Below, in pieces: positions 9,482 to 19,315 of a stretch of DNA of 64,000 nucleotides. Numbering within the stretch: position 1 is the stretch's first letter; the number at the start of each line of letters is the position of its first letter. A program made the position numbers and the translations under genes. The stretch covers positions 232,596-296,595 of the forward strand of contig JAFEBV010000041.1 of assembly GCA_018242485.1 (NCBI GenBank). The letters run 5' to 3'. Under the pieces are notes generated by a model, which had not been told where the DNA came from, searched no databases, and saw only the letters and a list, made by a program, of their open reading frames with translations. This stretch comes from Pseudomonadota bacterium. Lineage in GTDB: Bacteria; Pseudomonadota; Gammaproteobacteria; Xanthomonadales; Xanthomonadaceae.

Positions 9482-10314
9482 TGCGTTACCACTCCTTTCG
9501 ACGTGAACTGTTCGGCACGCAGCAGATCCGCTTCGGTGTCCACGCCGGGCGGGAACGGCGCCGGCGTGAGCGCCACCGCGATGCGCAGACCGGCTTCGAG
9601 CACGCGCAATTGCTCCAGCGACTCGATCCGCTCCAGCCGCCCCGGCGGCAGCGCCGCGAACTGGCGCAGGAAGCCGGCGCGATAAGCGTAGATGCCGATA
9701 TGCCGCAGCCAGCCTGCGCCGGCTGCCCCGATGCGCTCGCGGGCGAAGCGCGCGCGATCCCACGGGATCGGCGCACGGGAAAAATACAGGGCATCGCCAT
9801 TGCCTGCACGCACGATCTTCACCGCGTTGGGATCGAACAAGGTGGATAAGTCCTTGATCGGTTCGGCGAGGGTCGCCATCGGCGCGCCCGCTCCTGCCGA
9901 ACCTGCTCCAGTCGAACCTGCTCCAATCAAACCTGCTCCAGTCGAATCCGAATCGGCAAGGCAGCGTGCCACCGCGCGGATGCCATCCGGGGGTGCAAAC
10001 GGTTCATCGCCCTGCAGGTTGACCACGATACGTTCGTCATCCCAGCCGCGCAGCGCGGCGCATTCGGCGAGGCGATCGGTGCCGGACGCGTGATCGGCGC
10101 GGGTCATGCACACCTGCACCCCGCAGCCATGCAGGGCATCGGCGATGCGCGCATCGTCGGTGGCCACCACCACTTCGTCGGCACCGGCGGCCTGCGCGCG
10201 GCGCACGACGTGCACGATCAATGGATCGCCGCCAAGCAGGCGCAGCGGCTTGCCGGGAAGGCGCGTCGCGCCCATGCGCGCCGGAATGGCGACCACGAAG
10301 CGCGGCTCAGCCAT
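9478..10314 (-). CDS. kdsB: 3-deoxy-manno-octulosonate cytidylyltransferase (CMP-Kdo synthetase)
   Basis: Activates Kdo as CMP-Kdo for attachment to lipid A. Its motifs are the nucleotide-binding [15 protein letters not shown] near the N-terminus, [29 protein letters not shown], and [11 protein letters not shown] with HIGIYAYR. The protein is 278 residues against about 250 for the usual family length. The excess is a low-complexity Gly/Ala/Ser block (about residues 124-143) encoded by a 15-bp tandem repeat just before [10 protein letters not shown]. The start at 10314 overlaps the end of lpxK by 8 nt. It sits with lpxK and msbA in a lipid A/LPS block. Confidence 0.95.
   Translation of the reverse strand: MAEPRFVVAIPARMGATRLPGKPLRLLGGDPLIVHVVRRAQAAGADEVVVATDDARIADALHGCGVQVCMTRADHASGTDRLAECAALRGWDDERIVVNLQGDEPFAPPDGIRAVARCLADSDSTGAGLIGAGSTGAGSAGAGAPMATLAEPIKDLSTLFDPNAVKIVRAGNGDALYFSRAPIPWDRARFARERIGAAGAGWLRHIGIYAYRAGFLRQFAALPPGRLERIESLEQLRVLEAGLRIAVALTPAPFPPGVDTEADLLRAEQFTSKGVVTQ
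9887..9946. repeat. 15-bp tandem repeat (4 units) inside kdsB
   Basis: Four units related to CCTGCTCCAGTCGAA at 9887-9901, 9902-9916, 9917-9931 and 9932-9946. The unit length is a multiple of three, so copy-number change would keep the frame. In protein it adds repeats of the type GAG-ST/LI/SA. Confidence 0.9.
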
Positions 10315-11320
10315 GCTCGCGTTCCGTTCGTGGGCCGAGCTTGTCCGCCAGCAGCGCATCGACCGCCGCCAACAAACCCGGCGGACACTGCGCATCCACC
10401 GGTAGATACCAAGAGTCGCCGGGTGCCAGTGCGGCGCATTTCACCCAGTCCTTTTCGGTCATCACGATCGGCAACCTTTCATCGAACAGCAGATTATCCG
10501 CGACATAGGGGTGATGGTCGGTGAACGGATGCTCGACCACATCCAGCCCCGCCGCGCGCAGGCAATCGAAGAAACGCCGTGGATGACCGATCCCGGCCAC
10601 CGCATGCACGCGACGACCGCGCCACGCCGCCAACGGCTCGCTGCGACCATCGGCGGATTGCAGGCGCTCGCCAACCAGCGCGAATGCTGGCGTCGGCATG
10701 GCATCGCATGCAACGGGATTGGTGCAATGCGTGATGCGCAAGTTGATGCCAGCACGCACCGGTTCACGCAGCGGCCCGGCCGGCAACAGGCGTCCGTTGC
10801 CATAGCCGCGCGCGGCATCGACCACTTCGATCTCGATGTCGCGATGCAGGCGCAGGTGTTGCAAACCATCGTCGGCAAGCACGATGTCGCAACCCAACTC
10901 CACACAACGTCGTGCGGCGGCGACGCGATCGGCATCCACCACCACCGGCACGCCGGTGCGTCGCGCGATCAGCACCGGCTCGTCGCCACCCTGCGCGGGA
11001 TCGGTATCCACGCCGACCTCGACCTGCCCGCGCGAGCTCCGGCCATAGCCGCGACTGACCACGCCGGTTGTCCAGCCTTGCGCAGCCAGATGCTCGACCA
11101 ATGCGATCACCAGCGGGGTCTTGCCGCTGCCGCCGACGGTGAGGTTGCCGATCACGATCACCGGCGTGCCGACGCGCTGCGTGCGCAGCCAGCCGCGCCG
11201 ATACGCCGTGCGACGCACACGCACGACCGCGCCGTACACACCCGAGAGCAGGCGCAGCAGCAGGCCCGGTTCGCGCCCGCCGTACCAGATTTGCTGCAAC
11301 CGCGACTGCAATCGGCTCAC
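10307..11320 (-). CDS. lpxK: Tetraacyldisaccharide 4'-kinase
   Basis: Phosphorylates the 4' position of the lipid A disaccharide at the inner-membrane surface. The 337-residue protein has an N-terminal hydrophobic anchor (about 19-32), the P-loop [12 protein letters not shown] at about 58-69, and the LpxK signature [14 protein letters not shown]. Later regions include [20 protein letters not shown] and VMTEKDWVK. Its ATG overlaps the msbA stop as ATGA. The msbA-lpxK-kdsB order is the standard lipid A export/modification block. Confidence 0.97.
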   Translation of the reverse strand: MSRLQSRLQQIWYGGREPGLLLRLLSGVYGAVVRVRRTAYRRGWLRTQRVGTPVIVIGNLTVGGSGKTPLVIALVEHLAAQGWTTGVVSRGYGRSSRGQVEVGVDTDPAQGGDEPVLIARRTGVPVVVDADRVAAARRCVELGCDIVLADDGLQHLRLHRDIEIEVVDAARGYGNGRLLPAGPLREPVRAGINLRITHCTNPVACDAMPTPAFALVGERLQSADGRSEPLAAWRGRRVHAVAGIGHPRRFFDCLRAAGLDVVEHPFTDHHPYVADNLLFDERLPIVMTEKDWVKCAALAPGDSWYLPVDAQCPPGLLAAVDALLADKLGPRTEREHG

Positions 11321-13098
11321 GTCGCCGGCGTCTCGCGGAATTGCATGCGGTGCAGGTGCGCGTACAGCCCGCCTTGAGCGAGCAACTGCGCGTGCGTGCC
11401 CTGCTCCACCAGCCGCCCCTCGTCGAGCACCAGCACCTGATCGGCGTGCTCGATGGTGGACAGCCGATGCGCGATCACCAGCGTGGTGCGGTCGGGGATC
11501 AGATGATCGAGGGCGTCCTGCACCAGCCGCTCGGATTCGTTGTCCAGCGCCGCCGTGGCCTCGTCGAGGATGAGGATCGGCGCATCCTTGAGGATCGCCC
11601 GCGCGATCGCCAGGCGCTGCCGTTGGCCGCCGGAAAGCAACCCGCCGTTCTCGCCGATGCGGCTGTCCACACCCTGCGGCAGCTTGTCGATGAACTCGCT
11701 GGCATTGGCGGCATCGGCGGCCGCGCGGATCGCCGCAGGCTCGGCGTCGGACTGGTCGCCGTAGGCGATGTTGGCGGCCACGGAGTCGTCGAACAGCATC
11801 ACCCGCTGGCCGACGAGGGCGATCTGCTTGCGCAGATCCGCCAGCGGATAGTCGGCCAGCGACACGCCATCGAGGGTGATGGCGCCGGCTGCGGGTTCGT
11901 AGAAGCGCGGAATCAAGCGCACCAGCGAGGTCTTGCCGCTGCCGGAGCGGCCGACGATGGCGGTCACCGTGCCCGGGCGCGCGGTGAAGCTGATCGCATC
12001 CAGCGCCGCGCCGTTCTGCCCGTGGTAGCGCAAGGTCACCTTCTCGAACACCAGCTCGCCGCGCGCGCGCGGCAGCGGGAGCTTGCCGTCATCGCGTTCC
12101 TCGGGCTGATCGAGCAGGCCGAAGATGTGCTGGCTGGCGGCGATGCCGCGCTGGATCGCGCTCTGCACGTTGGTGATCCGGCGCAGCGAGGGGATCAGTG
12201 CCATCATCGCCAGCATCAGCGAGACGAACTGGCCGGCGTTCATGCGCCCGGCCAGCGCTTCGTGACCGGCCATGAACAGGATCAGCGCCAGCGCCACCGC
12301 CCCGCTCATCTGCACCAAGGAGGAGGACACGCCGCGGGTCAACTCGATCTTCACGTTCAACCGCAGGTTGCGGTTGGCGAGCTTCTCGTAGTGCGCGATC
12401 TGCGCGGTGCGCGCGCCGTAGATGCGCACTTCCTGATGCCCTGCCAGCGTCTGCTCGGCCGACTGCGCCATCTCCGCCACGCCGTCCTGCACGCCGCGAT
12501 TCAGTCGACGGTAGCGCGAACTCACCGTGCGCATGATCGCCGCGATCAGCGGCGCCATCACCAACGCGCCCAGCGTGACCATCGCGCTGTTCCAGATCAT
12601 CACCGCCAGCAGCGAAATGCACAGCAGGGTGTCGGTGACGATCACCTTGATCGCCTCGGTGCTGGCCTGCGCCACCTGCTCGGTGTCGTAGTTCAGACGC
12701 GACACCAGATGCGGCACCGGCACCTGATCGAAGGCCGTGCACGGCAGCCGAAGATATTTGGCGAGCATGGCGCGGCGCAGGTCGCGCACGATGCTGCGGC
12801 CGGCGCGCGCCATCCCGTAGTCGGTGGACAGGGTGGCCACGCCGCGCAGCAGGAACAGGCCGACGATCACCAGCGGCAGGGTCGCGGCCAGCTTCGGATC
12901 GCGGGCGATGAAGGTTTCGTTCACCACCGGTTTCATCATCGCGGTGAACGCGCCGGCGGCCGCCGATTCGACCACCATGCCCAGCCCGGCCAGCGCCAGC
13001 AGCGGCCAGTAGGGGCGCGCGTAGCCGATCAGGCGGCGGTAGGTCGTCCACGGCGAAGGCCCCTGCTCGCCCGCAGGCCGCGCCGTGGCATCGCTCAC
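11317..13098 (-). CDS. msbA: Lipid A export ABC transporter, permease/ATPase
   Basis: Flips core-lipid A across the inner membrane. The 593-residue half-transporter has six membrane segments in about residues 25-300, then an ATPase domain with Walker A GRSGSGKTSL, the signature LLSGGQRQRLAIAR, Walker B ILILDEATAALD and the H-loop VIAHRLST. The GTG start at 13098 overlaps the exbD stop (GTGA) and gives an N-terminus of normal length. The frame reaching to 13695 is antisense noise in exbB/exbD. Confidence 0.96.
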   Translation of the reverse strand: MSDATARPAGEQGPSPWTTYRRLIGYARPYWPLLALAGLGMVVESAAAGAFTAMMKPVVNETFIARDPKLAATLPLVIVGLFLLRGVATLSTDYGMARAGRSIVRDLRRAMLAKYLRLPCTAFDQVPVPHLVSRLNYDTEQVAQASTEAIKVIVTDTLLCISLLAVMIWNSAMVTLGALVMAPLIAAIMRTVSSRYRRLNRGVQDGVAEMAQSAEQTLAGHQEVRIYGARTAQIAHYEKLANRNLRLNVKIELTRGVSSSLVQMSGAVALALILFMAGHEALAGRMNAGQFVSLMLAMMALIPSLRRITNVQSAIQRGIAASQHIFGLLDQPEERDDGKLPLPRARGELVFEKVTLRYHGQNGAALDAISFTARPGTVTAIVGRSGSGKTSLVRLIPRFYEPAAGAITLDGVSLADYPLADLRKQIALVGQRVMLFDDSVAANIAYGDQSDAEPAAIRAAADAANASEFIDKLPQGVDSRIGENGGLLSGGQRQRLAIARAILKDAPILILDEATAALDNESERLVQDALDHLIPDRTTLVIAHRLSTIEHADQVLVLDEGRLVEQGTHAQLLAQGGLYAHLHRMQFRETPAT

Positions 13099-13523
13099 CG
13101 GCGGGTTTCCGGTGCGGTGGCGATGGACAGTTTCTCGAAGCCCAGTTCGCCGAGGGCTTCCATCGCCGTCACCACCGCCTGATGCTGGGTGCGCGCATCC
13201 ACGGTGAGCACCACCGGCAGGTCGCGACGCGATCCCGCCGCGCGCGCGATCGCGGCGCGCAACGCGGCCACGTCGCGGGTGGCGAGTTGTTCCTTGCCGA
13301 CGTAGTAATGCCCTTCGGCATCGATGGTGATCGATACCTGTGCAACCTGCTGCGCGGTGGCCGGTGCATTGGCCTGCGGCAGTTGCAGCTTCAGCCCGCT
13401 GTGGCGATTGAAGCTGGTGGTGACCACCAGAAAGATGATCAGGCAGAACACCACGTCCACCAGCGAGACGAGATTGATCTCCGGCTCGTCCATCCCCGGA
13501 CTCTTGCCGCCGCCGAGGTTCAC
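13095..13523 (-). CDS. exbD: ExbD/TolR-family biopolymer transport protein
   Basis: A 142-residue protein with one N-terminal membrane segment (INLVSLVDVVFCLIIFLVVT) carrying the conserved channel Asp, then a periplasmic domain ending EALGELGFEKLSIAT. With ExbB it forms the proton-driven motor for TonB-type transport. The GTG start at 13523 overlaps the exbB stop. In Xanthomonads this pair lies between comEC and msbA; whether it serves TonB or an envelope task linked to MsbA is not known. Confidence 0.92.
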   Translation of the reverse strand: MNLGGGKSPGMDEPEINLVSLVDVVFCLIIFLVVTTSFNRHSGLKLQLPQANAPATAQQVAQVSITIDAEGHYYVGKEQLATRDVAALRAAIARAAGSRRDLPVVLTVDARTQHQAVVTAMEALGELGFEKLSIATAPETRR

Positions 13524-14224
13524 GCGCGGCTCCTGCGCGCGTTGCCGACCGCCGTCGGCACGGTTTCGGCCTGCGGCTCGGCATTCGTCGCCTGCGCCGT
13601 GGGAGAAACGCCCTGCCCGTTCTGCGCGGAGAGGGTGTCGAGCAGGGCCATCGCCTGCTGCTCCATCTCCACCACGTAGTCGGCGATGCGCCCACGCAGG
13701 TAGCGGTGGAACAGCAGCGCCGGGATCGCCAGACACAGGCCGCCGGCGGTGCTGATCAGCGCCTGCCCGATGCCGCCGGCGAGCTGGTTGGCATCGCCGA
13801 TGCCTTTCTGCAGGATGTCGAGGAACATCCGGATCATGCCCATCACCGTGCCCAGCAGACCCAGCAACGGGCCGACCGAAGCGATCGAGCCGAGCATGTT
13901 CATGAACCGTTCCATCCGATGCACGACGTGGCGGCCGACATCCTCCACGCGCTCCTTGATCTGCTCGCGCGGACGATCGCGCACGTCCAGCGCGGCGGCC
14001 AGCAATTCGCCCAGCGGCGAGTTCTGGCGCAGCGCTTCGATGTGCGCCGGATCGAGCTGACGGGTGGCCGCCCACTCGCGCACGTCGCGACCCAGCCCCG
14101 GCGGCAGCACCGACTTGCGGCGCAGCGTCCAGAAGCGCTCGACCACGATCGCCAGCGCGACGATCGACAGCACCACGATCGGCAGCATCACCCAGCCGCC
14201 GGCTTTCAGGAATTCCAGCACCAC
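13520..14224 (-). CDS. exbB: ExbB/TolQ-family motor protein
   Basis: A 234-residue inner-membrane protein with three membrane segments: residues about 9-30, then a cytoplasmic loop, then about 115-140 (GSIASVGPLLGLLGTVMGMI) and 155-180 (ALISTAGGLCLAIPALLF). These are the classic MotA/ExbB motifs. The C-terminal tail, from about 200, is Ala/Thr-rich and longer than in ExbB of E. coli. It is the first gene after a 101-bp gap from comEC and overlaps exbD. It supplies the stator ring for ExbD. Confidence 0.93.
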   Translation of the reverse strand: MVLEFLKAGGWVMLPIVVLSIVALAIVVERFWTLRRKSVLPPGLGRDVREWAATRQLDPAHIEALRQNSPLGELLAAALDVRDRPREQIKERVEDVGRHVVHRMERFMNMLGSIASVGPLLGLLGTVMGMIRMFLDILQKGIGDANQLAGGIGQALISTAGGLCLAIPALLFHRYLRGRIADYVVEMEQQAMALLDTLSAQNGQGVSPTAQATNAEPQAETVPTAVGNARRSRA

Positions 14225-14325
14225 TCACCTCGTCGCTGCGCACGGCCCCACCGTGCGGCCTTGGGTCGATTGTACCGGAACGATTCGCGGGCCATGGCCG
14301 GCCACACGGATACCGAACAGGCGCT

Positions 14326-16698
14326 TCAATCCCCCGCGTTTTTGTCGAACATCGCCGCCGCGGGCGCGACTGGCTCCTGCCAGAAGCGGCGCAGGCGTTC
14401 GCGGGTGCGCTCGAGCACGCGCGGCCCGTCGCTGCTCAGATGCACGCGCACGAAGCCGTCGCTGGCGCTGTCTTCCAATGCAATGTGGCGATCCAGATAG
14501 CGCCGCACCACGGCCGGTTTCGGATGCCCGAAGCGGTTGTCCAAGCCGACCGAGATCAGCGCCAGCTTCGGCGCGACGGCGGCGAGGAAGTCCGGTGTGG
14601 ACGAGGTCGCGCTGCCGTGATGCGGAACCACCAGCACATCGGCGCGCAGCATCTGCGATTGTTCGCGCACGAGGCGTTGCTCGATCACCGCCTCGATGTC
14701 CGCCGGCAGCAGCGCCGCCCACCCCGACCCACTCACTCGCAGCACGCAACCGCTGTCGTTGCCCAGATAAGGCATGAACTGCGGCGGATGCAGGAAGCGG
14801 AACGTCACCCCATCCCATTGCCACGTCGCATCTTTCAGGCAGGGCTGGTAGTCGCGGCCTTTCGGCCAGCCGGCGGGCGCATAACGCAACGCCACCGGAT
14901 AGGCGCGGCGCACCGAGTCGGCACCGCCAGCATGGTCGTTGTCGCCGTGGCTGATGATGAGCGCATCCAAACGCCGCACGCCCAGCGCGTGCAGGGTTGG
15001 CACCACCGCCGATTGCCCGAGGTCGAGTCCGCCCTCGAACGCCGGGCCGGTATCGAACACCAGCGCGTGGTGTTGCGTGCGCACCAGCAGCGACAAGCCC
15101 TGCCCCACGTCGATCATGTCCAGATCGGCGCTGCCCACCGGTATCTCCGGCAGCCGTGGCCACAGCAGCGGCAGCCACAGCAGCAGCGCCAGTGGCTTGC
15201 CGGGAATGCCGCGCGGCAGCAACAGCCAGAACGCGCCGAGCAGGGCGAGCCCCAGTGAAAGCACGCCCGGTTCGGGCAGCCAGAACAGCGCGCCCGGCCA
15301 ATGCGCCATGTGCGCCACAATCCACCACAGCCCATCCATCGCCTGCCCTGCAAAACGCAGCACCACCCCGCCCGCCGCAGGCCAGACGAGATCCAGCGCC
15401 AATCCGAAAATCGACAAGGGCGTGACGAACAGGGCGAAGCCGGGGATGCCAACGAGGTTCGCCAGCGGTGACACCAACGATGCCTGACTGAAAAACCACA
15501 CTGTCAGCGGCAGTAATCCAATCGTCACCACCACCTGCCCGCCGAGGAAGGATCGCCAACGCGGCGTGTCGTGTGGCAGGCACCACAACAACCACGCAAC
15601 GCCGACGAAGGACAACCAGAAACCCGGCTCCAGTACCGCCAGCGGATCGAGCAACAGCATGGCCACCAGCGCCAGCGACAGCGCGGTCGGCACCGAGGAG
15701 GGTCGCCGCCCGATGCGCGCCAGCAGGGCGGTGGCAATCATCAGCACGGTGCGCACTGTCGGCAACTGGAAACCGGTCATCGCCGCATAACCCAGCGCGA
15801 AGGCCAGCGCGAACACGGGCAACGCCTGCGGCCGCGGCCAGCGCAAACCCAGCCGCGGGAACATCCACCACAGGTACCAGCCGAGCAGCGCGCCGAACGC
15901 GGCGACGATGCCGACATGGAAACCGGAGATCGCGACTTGATGATTGAGCCCGGTCTGGCGCAAGGTGTCCCAGTCGTCCTCGGTCAGAAAGCGCGTATCG
16001 CCCAACGCCAGCGCGCGCAGGAAGCGCGACGACGGCGATGGCACCGCATCGGCGATGCGCTGCGACCAGCGTGCGCGCAGGGCGTCGATGCCAGGCTGCA
16101 CGCCGAGCCGCACCGCGCGCGCCGGATCCGCCGGTGCATGGCGCGTGCTGCCGTCGCGCACATAACCGGTGGCGGCGATGCGCCGCTCCAGCGCGAACGC
16201 CTCGAAATCGAAGCCGCCCGGGTCGAGCACGCCACGCGGCCGCCGCAGCTTGACCATGAACCGCCAGCGCTCGCCCGGCGCGACCTCGTTCGTGGTGCGA
16301 TACCAGCCCAGCCGCAGGTGGCGGCCGGCCACGCCATCCGGATTGCCGTGGGTATCGGCGACGAAATCGAAACGCAGCACGTCGTCATGACGCTGCGGCA
16401 AGCCGACCACATGACCGACGACGGCGATCTCCTGACCGACCAGCGCCGGCGGCAAACGCTGCGCCATGACGTGCCCGCCGACGAGGCAGGCCCATGCAAA
16501 TCCAGCGAGTGCAGCGCCCAGCCAGCGCGCACGCCACGGCACCACCCAGCCGATGACGCCGAGCAGCAGCACGGACAGGTTGGCCGCCAGCGGTGGCAAT
16601 GCCGGCAGGCGCATGCTCGCCACCACACCCAGTGTCAGCGCGGCCGCGCAGGCGATGCCGAACAGCGGCGGGTGCGGGCGCACGCCGGCCGCAGCCAT
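14326..16698 (-). CDS. comEC: ComEC/Rec2 DNA-uptake channel
   Basis: A 790-residue polytopic protein expected to pass single-stranded DNA through the inner membrane during natural transformation. It has an N-terminal DUF4131 region (about 1-170), the Competence domain with many helices (about 215-480, with HQVAISGFHVGIV), and a C-terminal metallo-beta-lactamase domain (about 510-750) with HGDNDH near 584 and VPHHGSATS. All three domains are present, so it looks intact. It starts 3 bp upstream of the lolD stop side. No other competence genes are in the window except the isolated pseudopilin. Confidence 0.95.
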   Translation of the reverse strand: MAAAGVRPHPPLFGIACAAALTLGVVASMRLPALPPLAANLSVLLLGVIGWVVPWRARWLGAALAGFAWACLVGGHVMAQRLPPALVGQEIAVVGHVVGLPQRHDDVLRFDFVADTHGNPDGVAGRHLRLGWYRTTNEVAPGERWRFMVKLRRPRGVLDPGGFDFEAFALERRIAATGYVRDGSTRHAPADPARAVRLGVQPGIDALRARWSQRIADAVPSPSSRFLRALALGDTRFLTEDDWDTLRQTGLNHQVAISGFHVGIVAAFGALLGWYLWWMFPRLGLRWPRPQALPVFALAFALGYAAMTGFQLPTVRTVLMIATALLARIGRRPSSVPTALSLALVAMLLLDPLAVLEPGFWLSFVGVAWLLWCLPHDTPRWRSFLGGQVVVTIGLLPLTVWFFSQASLVSPLANLVGIPGFALFVTPLSIFGLALDLVWPAAGGVVLRFAGQAMDGLWWIVAHMAHWPGALFWLPEPGVLSLGLALLGAFWLLLPRGIPGKPLALLLWLPLLWPRLPEIPVGSADLDMIDVGQGLSLLVRTQHHALVFDTGPAFEGGLDLGQSAVVPTLHALGVRRLDALIISHGDNDHAGGADSVRRAYPVALRYAPAGWPKGRDYQPCLKDATWQWDGVTFRFLHPPQFMPYLGNDSGCVLRVSGSGWAALLPADIEAVIEQRLVREQSQMLRADVLVVPHHGSATSSTPDFLAAVAPKLALISVGLDNRFGHPKPAVVRRYLDRHIALEDSASDGFVRVHLSSDGPRVLERTRERLRRFWQEPVAPAAAMFDKNAGD

Positions 16699-16701
16699 GG
16701 C

Positions 16702-17397
16702 CTACACCTGCGCCGCCGCCAGCTCGCGCAGCGCGCCGCCGGTGAGTTCGAGCACGCGATCCATGCGCCGCGCGAGGCGACGGTCGTGGGTGACCAGCAC
16801 CAGCGCCGTGCCGATTTCGAGGTTGAGTTCGAGCATGGTGTCGAACACGCCGCCAGCGGTATTTTCGTCGAGGTTGCCGGTGGGTTCGTCGCCAAGCACG
16901 CAGGCCGGACGATTGACCAGCGCGCGCGCCACCGCCGCGCGCTGACGTTCGCCGCCCGACAGTTCGCCGGGTTTGTGCTGCAAACGCGCGGACAGTCCCA
17001 CCTTTTCCAGCAACTCACGCGCGGCTACCTCGGCCTTTGCCGGCGCATCGCCGCGGATCAGCAGCGGCATCATCGCGTTTTCCAACGCGGTGAACTCCGG
17101 CAGCAGGTGATGGAACTGGTAGATGAAACCCAGCGCACGATTGCGCAGGTCGCCGCGCGCTTTCTCGCCGAGTTTCGACATCGCCTGCCCGGCGACGTAC
17201 ACCTCGCCTGCGGTCGGCGTGTCCAGCCCGCCGAGCAGGTGCAGCAAGGTACTTTTGCCAACCCCGGACGCCCCGACGATGGCCACGCGCTCGCCCGCTG
17301 CAACATCCAGATGCAGTCCCTCGAACACCGGCGTGCGCAGCTTGCCCTCGACGTAGGTCTTGGCAAGGCCGTCGCAGCGGAGGACGGCGGATGTCAT
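16702..17397 (-). CDS. lolD: Lipoprotein-releasing system ATPase
   Basis: A 231-residue ABC ATPase that powers LolCE release of outer-membrane lipoproteins to LolA. Walker [10 protein letters not shown] is at about 42-50, the Q-loop region [17 protein letters not shown] is typical of LolD, the signature is LSGGERQR, and Walker B is [13 protein letters not shown]. It follows lolC on the same strand after a 170-bp spacer filled with repeats, so the two genes may not be expressed equally. Confidence 0.96.
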   Translation of the reverse strand: MTSAVLRCDGLAKTYVEGKLRTPVFEGLHLDVAAGERVAIVGASGVGKSTLLHLLGGLDTPTAGEVYVAGQAMSKLGEKARGDLRNRALGFIYQFHHLLPEFTALENAMMPLLIRGDAPAKAEVAARELLEKVGLSARLQHKPGELSGGERQRAAVARALVNRPACVLGDEPTGNLDENTAGGVFDTMLELNLEIGTALVLVTHDRRLARRMDRVLELTGGALRELAAAQV

Positions 17398-17455
17398 GAC
17401 AGACGCGCCTTATGATTCACGATGCACTCGACAAAAGAACCGCGATTTGATTCAT

Positions 17456-17551
17456 CTTTCCCTCGCCCGCCGCGCCTGCGGCGCGTCGGCCTCTCCCGGA
17501 GGGAGAGGCGCTACCCCATTCACCATTCACCATTCACGATTCACAAATCAC
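17456..17551. repeat. Palindromic REP-like element followed by heptamer repeats
   Basis: 17456-17515 holds CCTCTCCCGGAGGGAGAGG next to a second palindrome (CGCGCCTGCGGCGCG). The same pair, in reverse orientation, recurs inside the lhr-like gene at 63873-63931. It is followed at 17518-17551 by tandem ATTCACC/ATTCACG heptamers like those at 20343-20499. The element fills the lolC-lolD spacer. Confidence 0.8.
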
Positions 17552-17567
17552 CACTCCCCATTCCCCG

Positions 17568-18815
17568 CTACTCATACCGCAACGCACTCGCCGGATCGAT
17601 CCGCGCCGCGCGCCACGCGGGATACAACGTCGCGAGAAAGCACATCGCCAGCGCCACGCCGGCGATCGTGCCCACGTCGCTCCATTCCAGCCGTGTCGGC
17701 AGGCCGGAGATGTAGTACACGTTGGACGGCATCACCTCGATGCCGGTGAGGCGCTCGATCACCCCGACGATGGCATCGAGGTTTTTTGTCAGCGCCACCC
17801 CGCCAGCCACACCCAGCGCCACGCCCAGCGTGCCGATGGTGCAACCTTGCACCATGAACACGCGCATCACCGCGCCCGGGCGCATGCCCAAGGTGCGCAG
17901 GATGGCGATGTCGGCCTGCTTGTCGGTGACCACCATCACCAGCGAGGACAGCAGGTTGAACGCGGCCACGCCGACGATCAACACGAGGATCAGGAACATC
18001 ATCGTCTTCTCGGTGCGCAGGGCGATGAACATGTTGATGTTGTCGTGCGTCCAGTCGCGCACCGCGTACAGCCCACCCATGCGCGTGGCCAGATCGCCGG
18101 CGACCGCGCCAGCCTGCCACATGTCGGCCAGCTTCAGACGCACGCCAGTCACGCCCGTTCCCATGCGCAGCAGTTTTTGCGCATCGGCGATGTGGGTGAC
18201 GGCGAGCTTCTGGTCGTAGTCGGCAAAACCTGCGGAAAACACGCCGACCACGGTGAAGGCCCTGGATCGCGGCACGAAACCGATGGGCGTCACGTTGCCT
18301 TCGGCAACCAGCACGTTGACCTTGTCGCCCACGCCCACACCGAGTGAGTCAGCCAGATCCTTGCCGAGGATCAGGTCGAATCCGCCGGGCTTGAGATCGG
18401 ACAGGCTGCCGGCCAGTAGCTTGCCGCCGAGCACGCTGTCCACCTGCCCTTCCAGTTCGGGCGACACACCGAGCAGGATCGCACCCTGTTCGCTGTTCCC
18501 CTGCAGCATCGCCTCGCGGGTGACGAAGGGCGCTGCGCCGACCACCCGCTTGTCCGTGTGCGCCATGCGTACCGCGCCCTGCCAGTCGGGCAGCGACTCG
18601 CCGACACCGCTGATGGTGGCGTGCGCGACCATGCTGAGCATGCGCGCGCGGTATTCCTCCTGGAAGCCGGTCATCACCGCGATGGTGGTGATCAGCGCGG
18701 TCACGCCGATGGCGATGCCGAGGATCGATGCGGCGGATATGAAAGACAGGAAGCCGGTGCGCCGTTTGGCGCGGGTGTAGCGCAGGCCCAACGCGAGCGA
18801 AAGCGGGCGGATCAT
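17568..18815 (-). CDS. lolC: Lipoprotein-releasing system permease (LolC/LolE family)
   Basis: A 415-residue inner-membrane protein: cytoplasmic start, a first membrane segment near 22-47 (LSFISAASILGIAIGVTALI), a large periplasmic MacB-like domain (about 50-260), then three C-terminal segments (about 265-290, 315-345 and 375-400) of the FtsX type, ending WRAARIDPASALRYE. It acts with LolD. Only one permease gene is visible, so the transporter is probably a homodimer (LolF-type) or the partner lies elsewhere. The start at 18815 overlaps the upstream stop (ATGA). Confidence 0.93.
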   Translation of the reverse strand: MIRPLSLALGLRYTRAKRRTGFLSFISAASILGIAIGVTALITTIAVMTGFQEEYRARMLSMVAHATISGVGESLPDWQGAVRMAHTDKRVVGAAPFVTREAMLQGNSEQGAILLGVSPELEGQVDSVLGGKLLAGSLSDLKPGGFDLILGKDLADSLGVGVGDKVNVLVAEGNVTPIGFVPRSRAFTVVGVFSAGFADYDQKLAVTHIADAQKLLRMGTGVTGVRLKLADMWQAGAVAGDLATRMGGLYAVRDWTHDNINMFIALRTEKTMMFLILVLIVGVAAFNLLSSLVMVVTDKQADIAILRTLGMRPGAVMRVFMVQGCTIGTLGVALGVAGGVALTKNLDAIVGVIERLTGIEVMPSNVYYISGLPTRLEWSDVGTIAGVALAMCFLATLYPAWRAARIDPASALRYE

Positions 18816-19315
18816 GCGGCTGCCCTCGCCGCATCGCGGCGCGTGGCTGCGGTGCTGCGGGTTGCGTTGACTTGCATCGCGATCAAGGCCAGTCGCAGCG
18901 TGCGCCGATCCGCCGCATCGAGGGTGTCGGGCCACCAGACGAAGCGCTCGCATCGGCCAGTGACCGTATCGACGAGCGTCAGCACGACCAACCCGCCACG
19001 CAGGTTCGCGCCGACATGGCGAAGTTCACGCGTGCGGTCCTCGCATGTCATCTGCCACGGCGCATCGCCGCCAGCCCACGTCAGATCGACCGGCGGTCGG
19101 CGTGCTTCACGAACCAGCAACCACGCCGCATACGCTACGACAGCAACACAGCCAATGCTGCGTCCCGATGCCGGCAAGCCCGACCACCACAACGCAGCGC
19201 AGGCCAGCACGGTGAGGAATCCCAACGCCGCCAGCATCCACGTCGAACGCCGCCACGCAAGCCGGCAAACGGCGTCAGCGCGGGGGAAGTTCGCGGATGC
19301 GTTCGATGAGCTCAT
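18812..19315 (-). CDS. YgfX-like membrane protein
   Basis: A 167-residue protein with two closely spaced N-terminal membrane segments (about 26-45 and 50-68), then a cytoplasmic domain with the pattern seen in YgfX/CptA (VDLTWAGGDAPWQM, then WWPDTLDAADRRTLRLAL). In enterobacteria ygfX follows sdhE in the same order as here. It has been described as a toxin partner of SdhE, though that role is disputed. The gene overlaps the end of sdhE by 41 nt. Assignment rests on topology, length and neighbourhood, with weak residue identity. Confidence 0.65.
   Translation of the reverse strand: MSSSNASANFPRADAVCRLAWRRSTWMLAALGFLTVLACAALWWSGLPASGRSIGCVAVVAYAAWLLVREARRPPVDLTWAGGDAPWQMTCEDRTRELRHVGANLRGGLVVLTLVDTVTGRCERFVWWPDTLDAADRRTLRLALIAMQVNATRSTAATRRDAARAAA

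Noticed and set aside
15571..17415. 614-codon plus-strand frame over comEC/lolD
   Set aside because: Antisense to two clearly conserved genes; Arg/His/Gln-rich composition is typical of GC-driven open frames.
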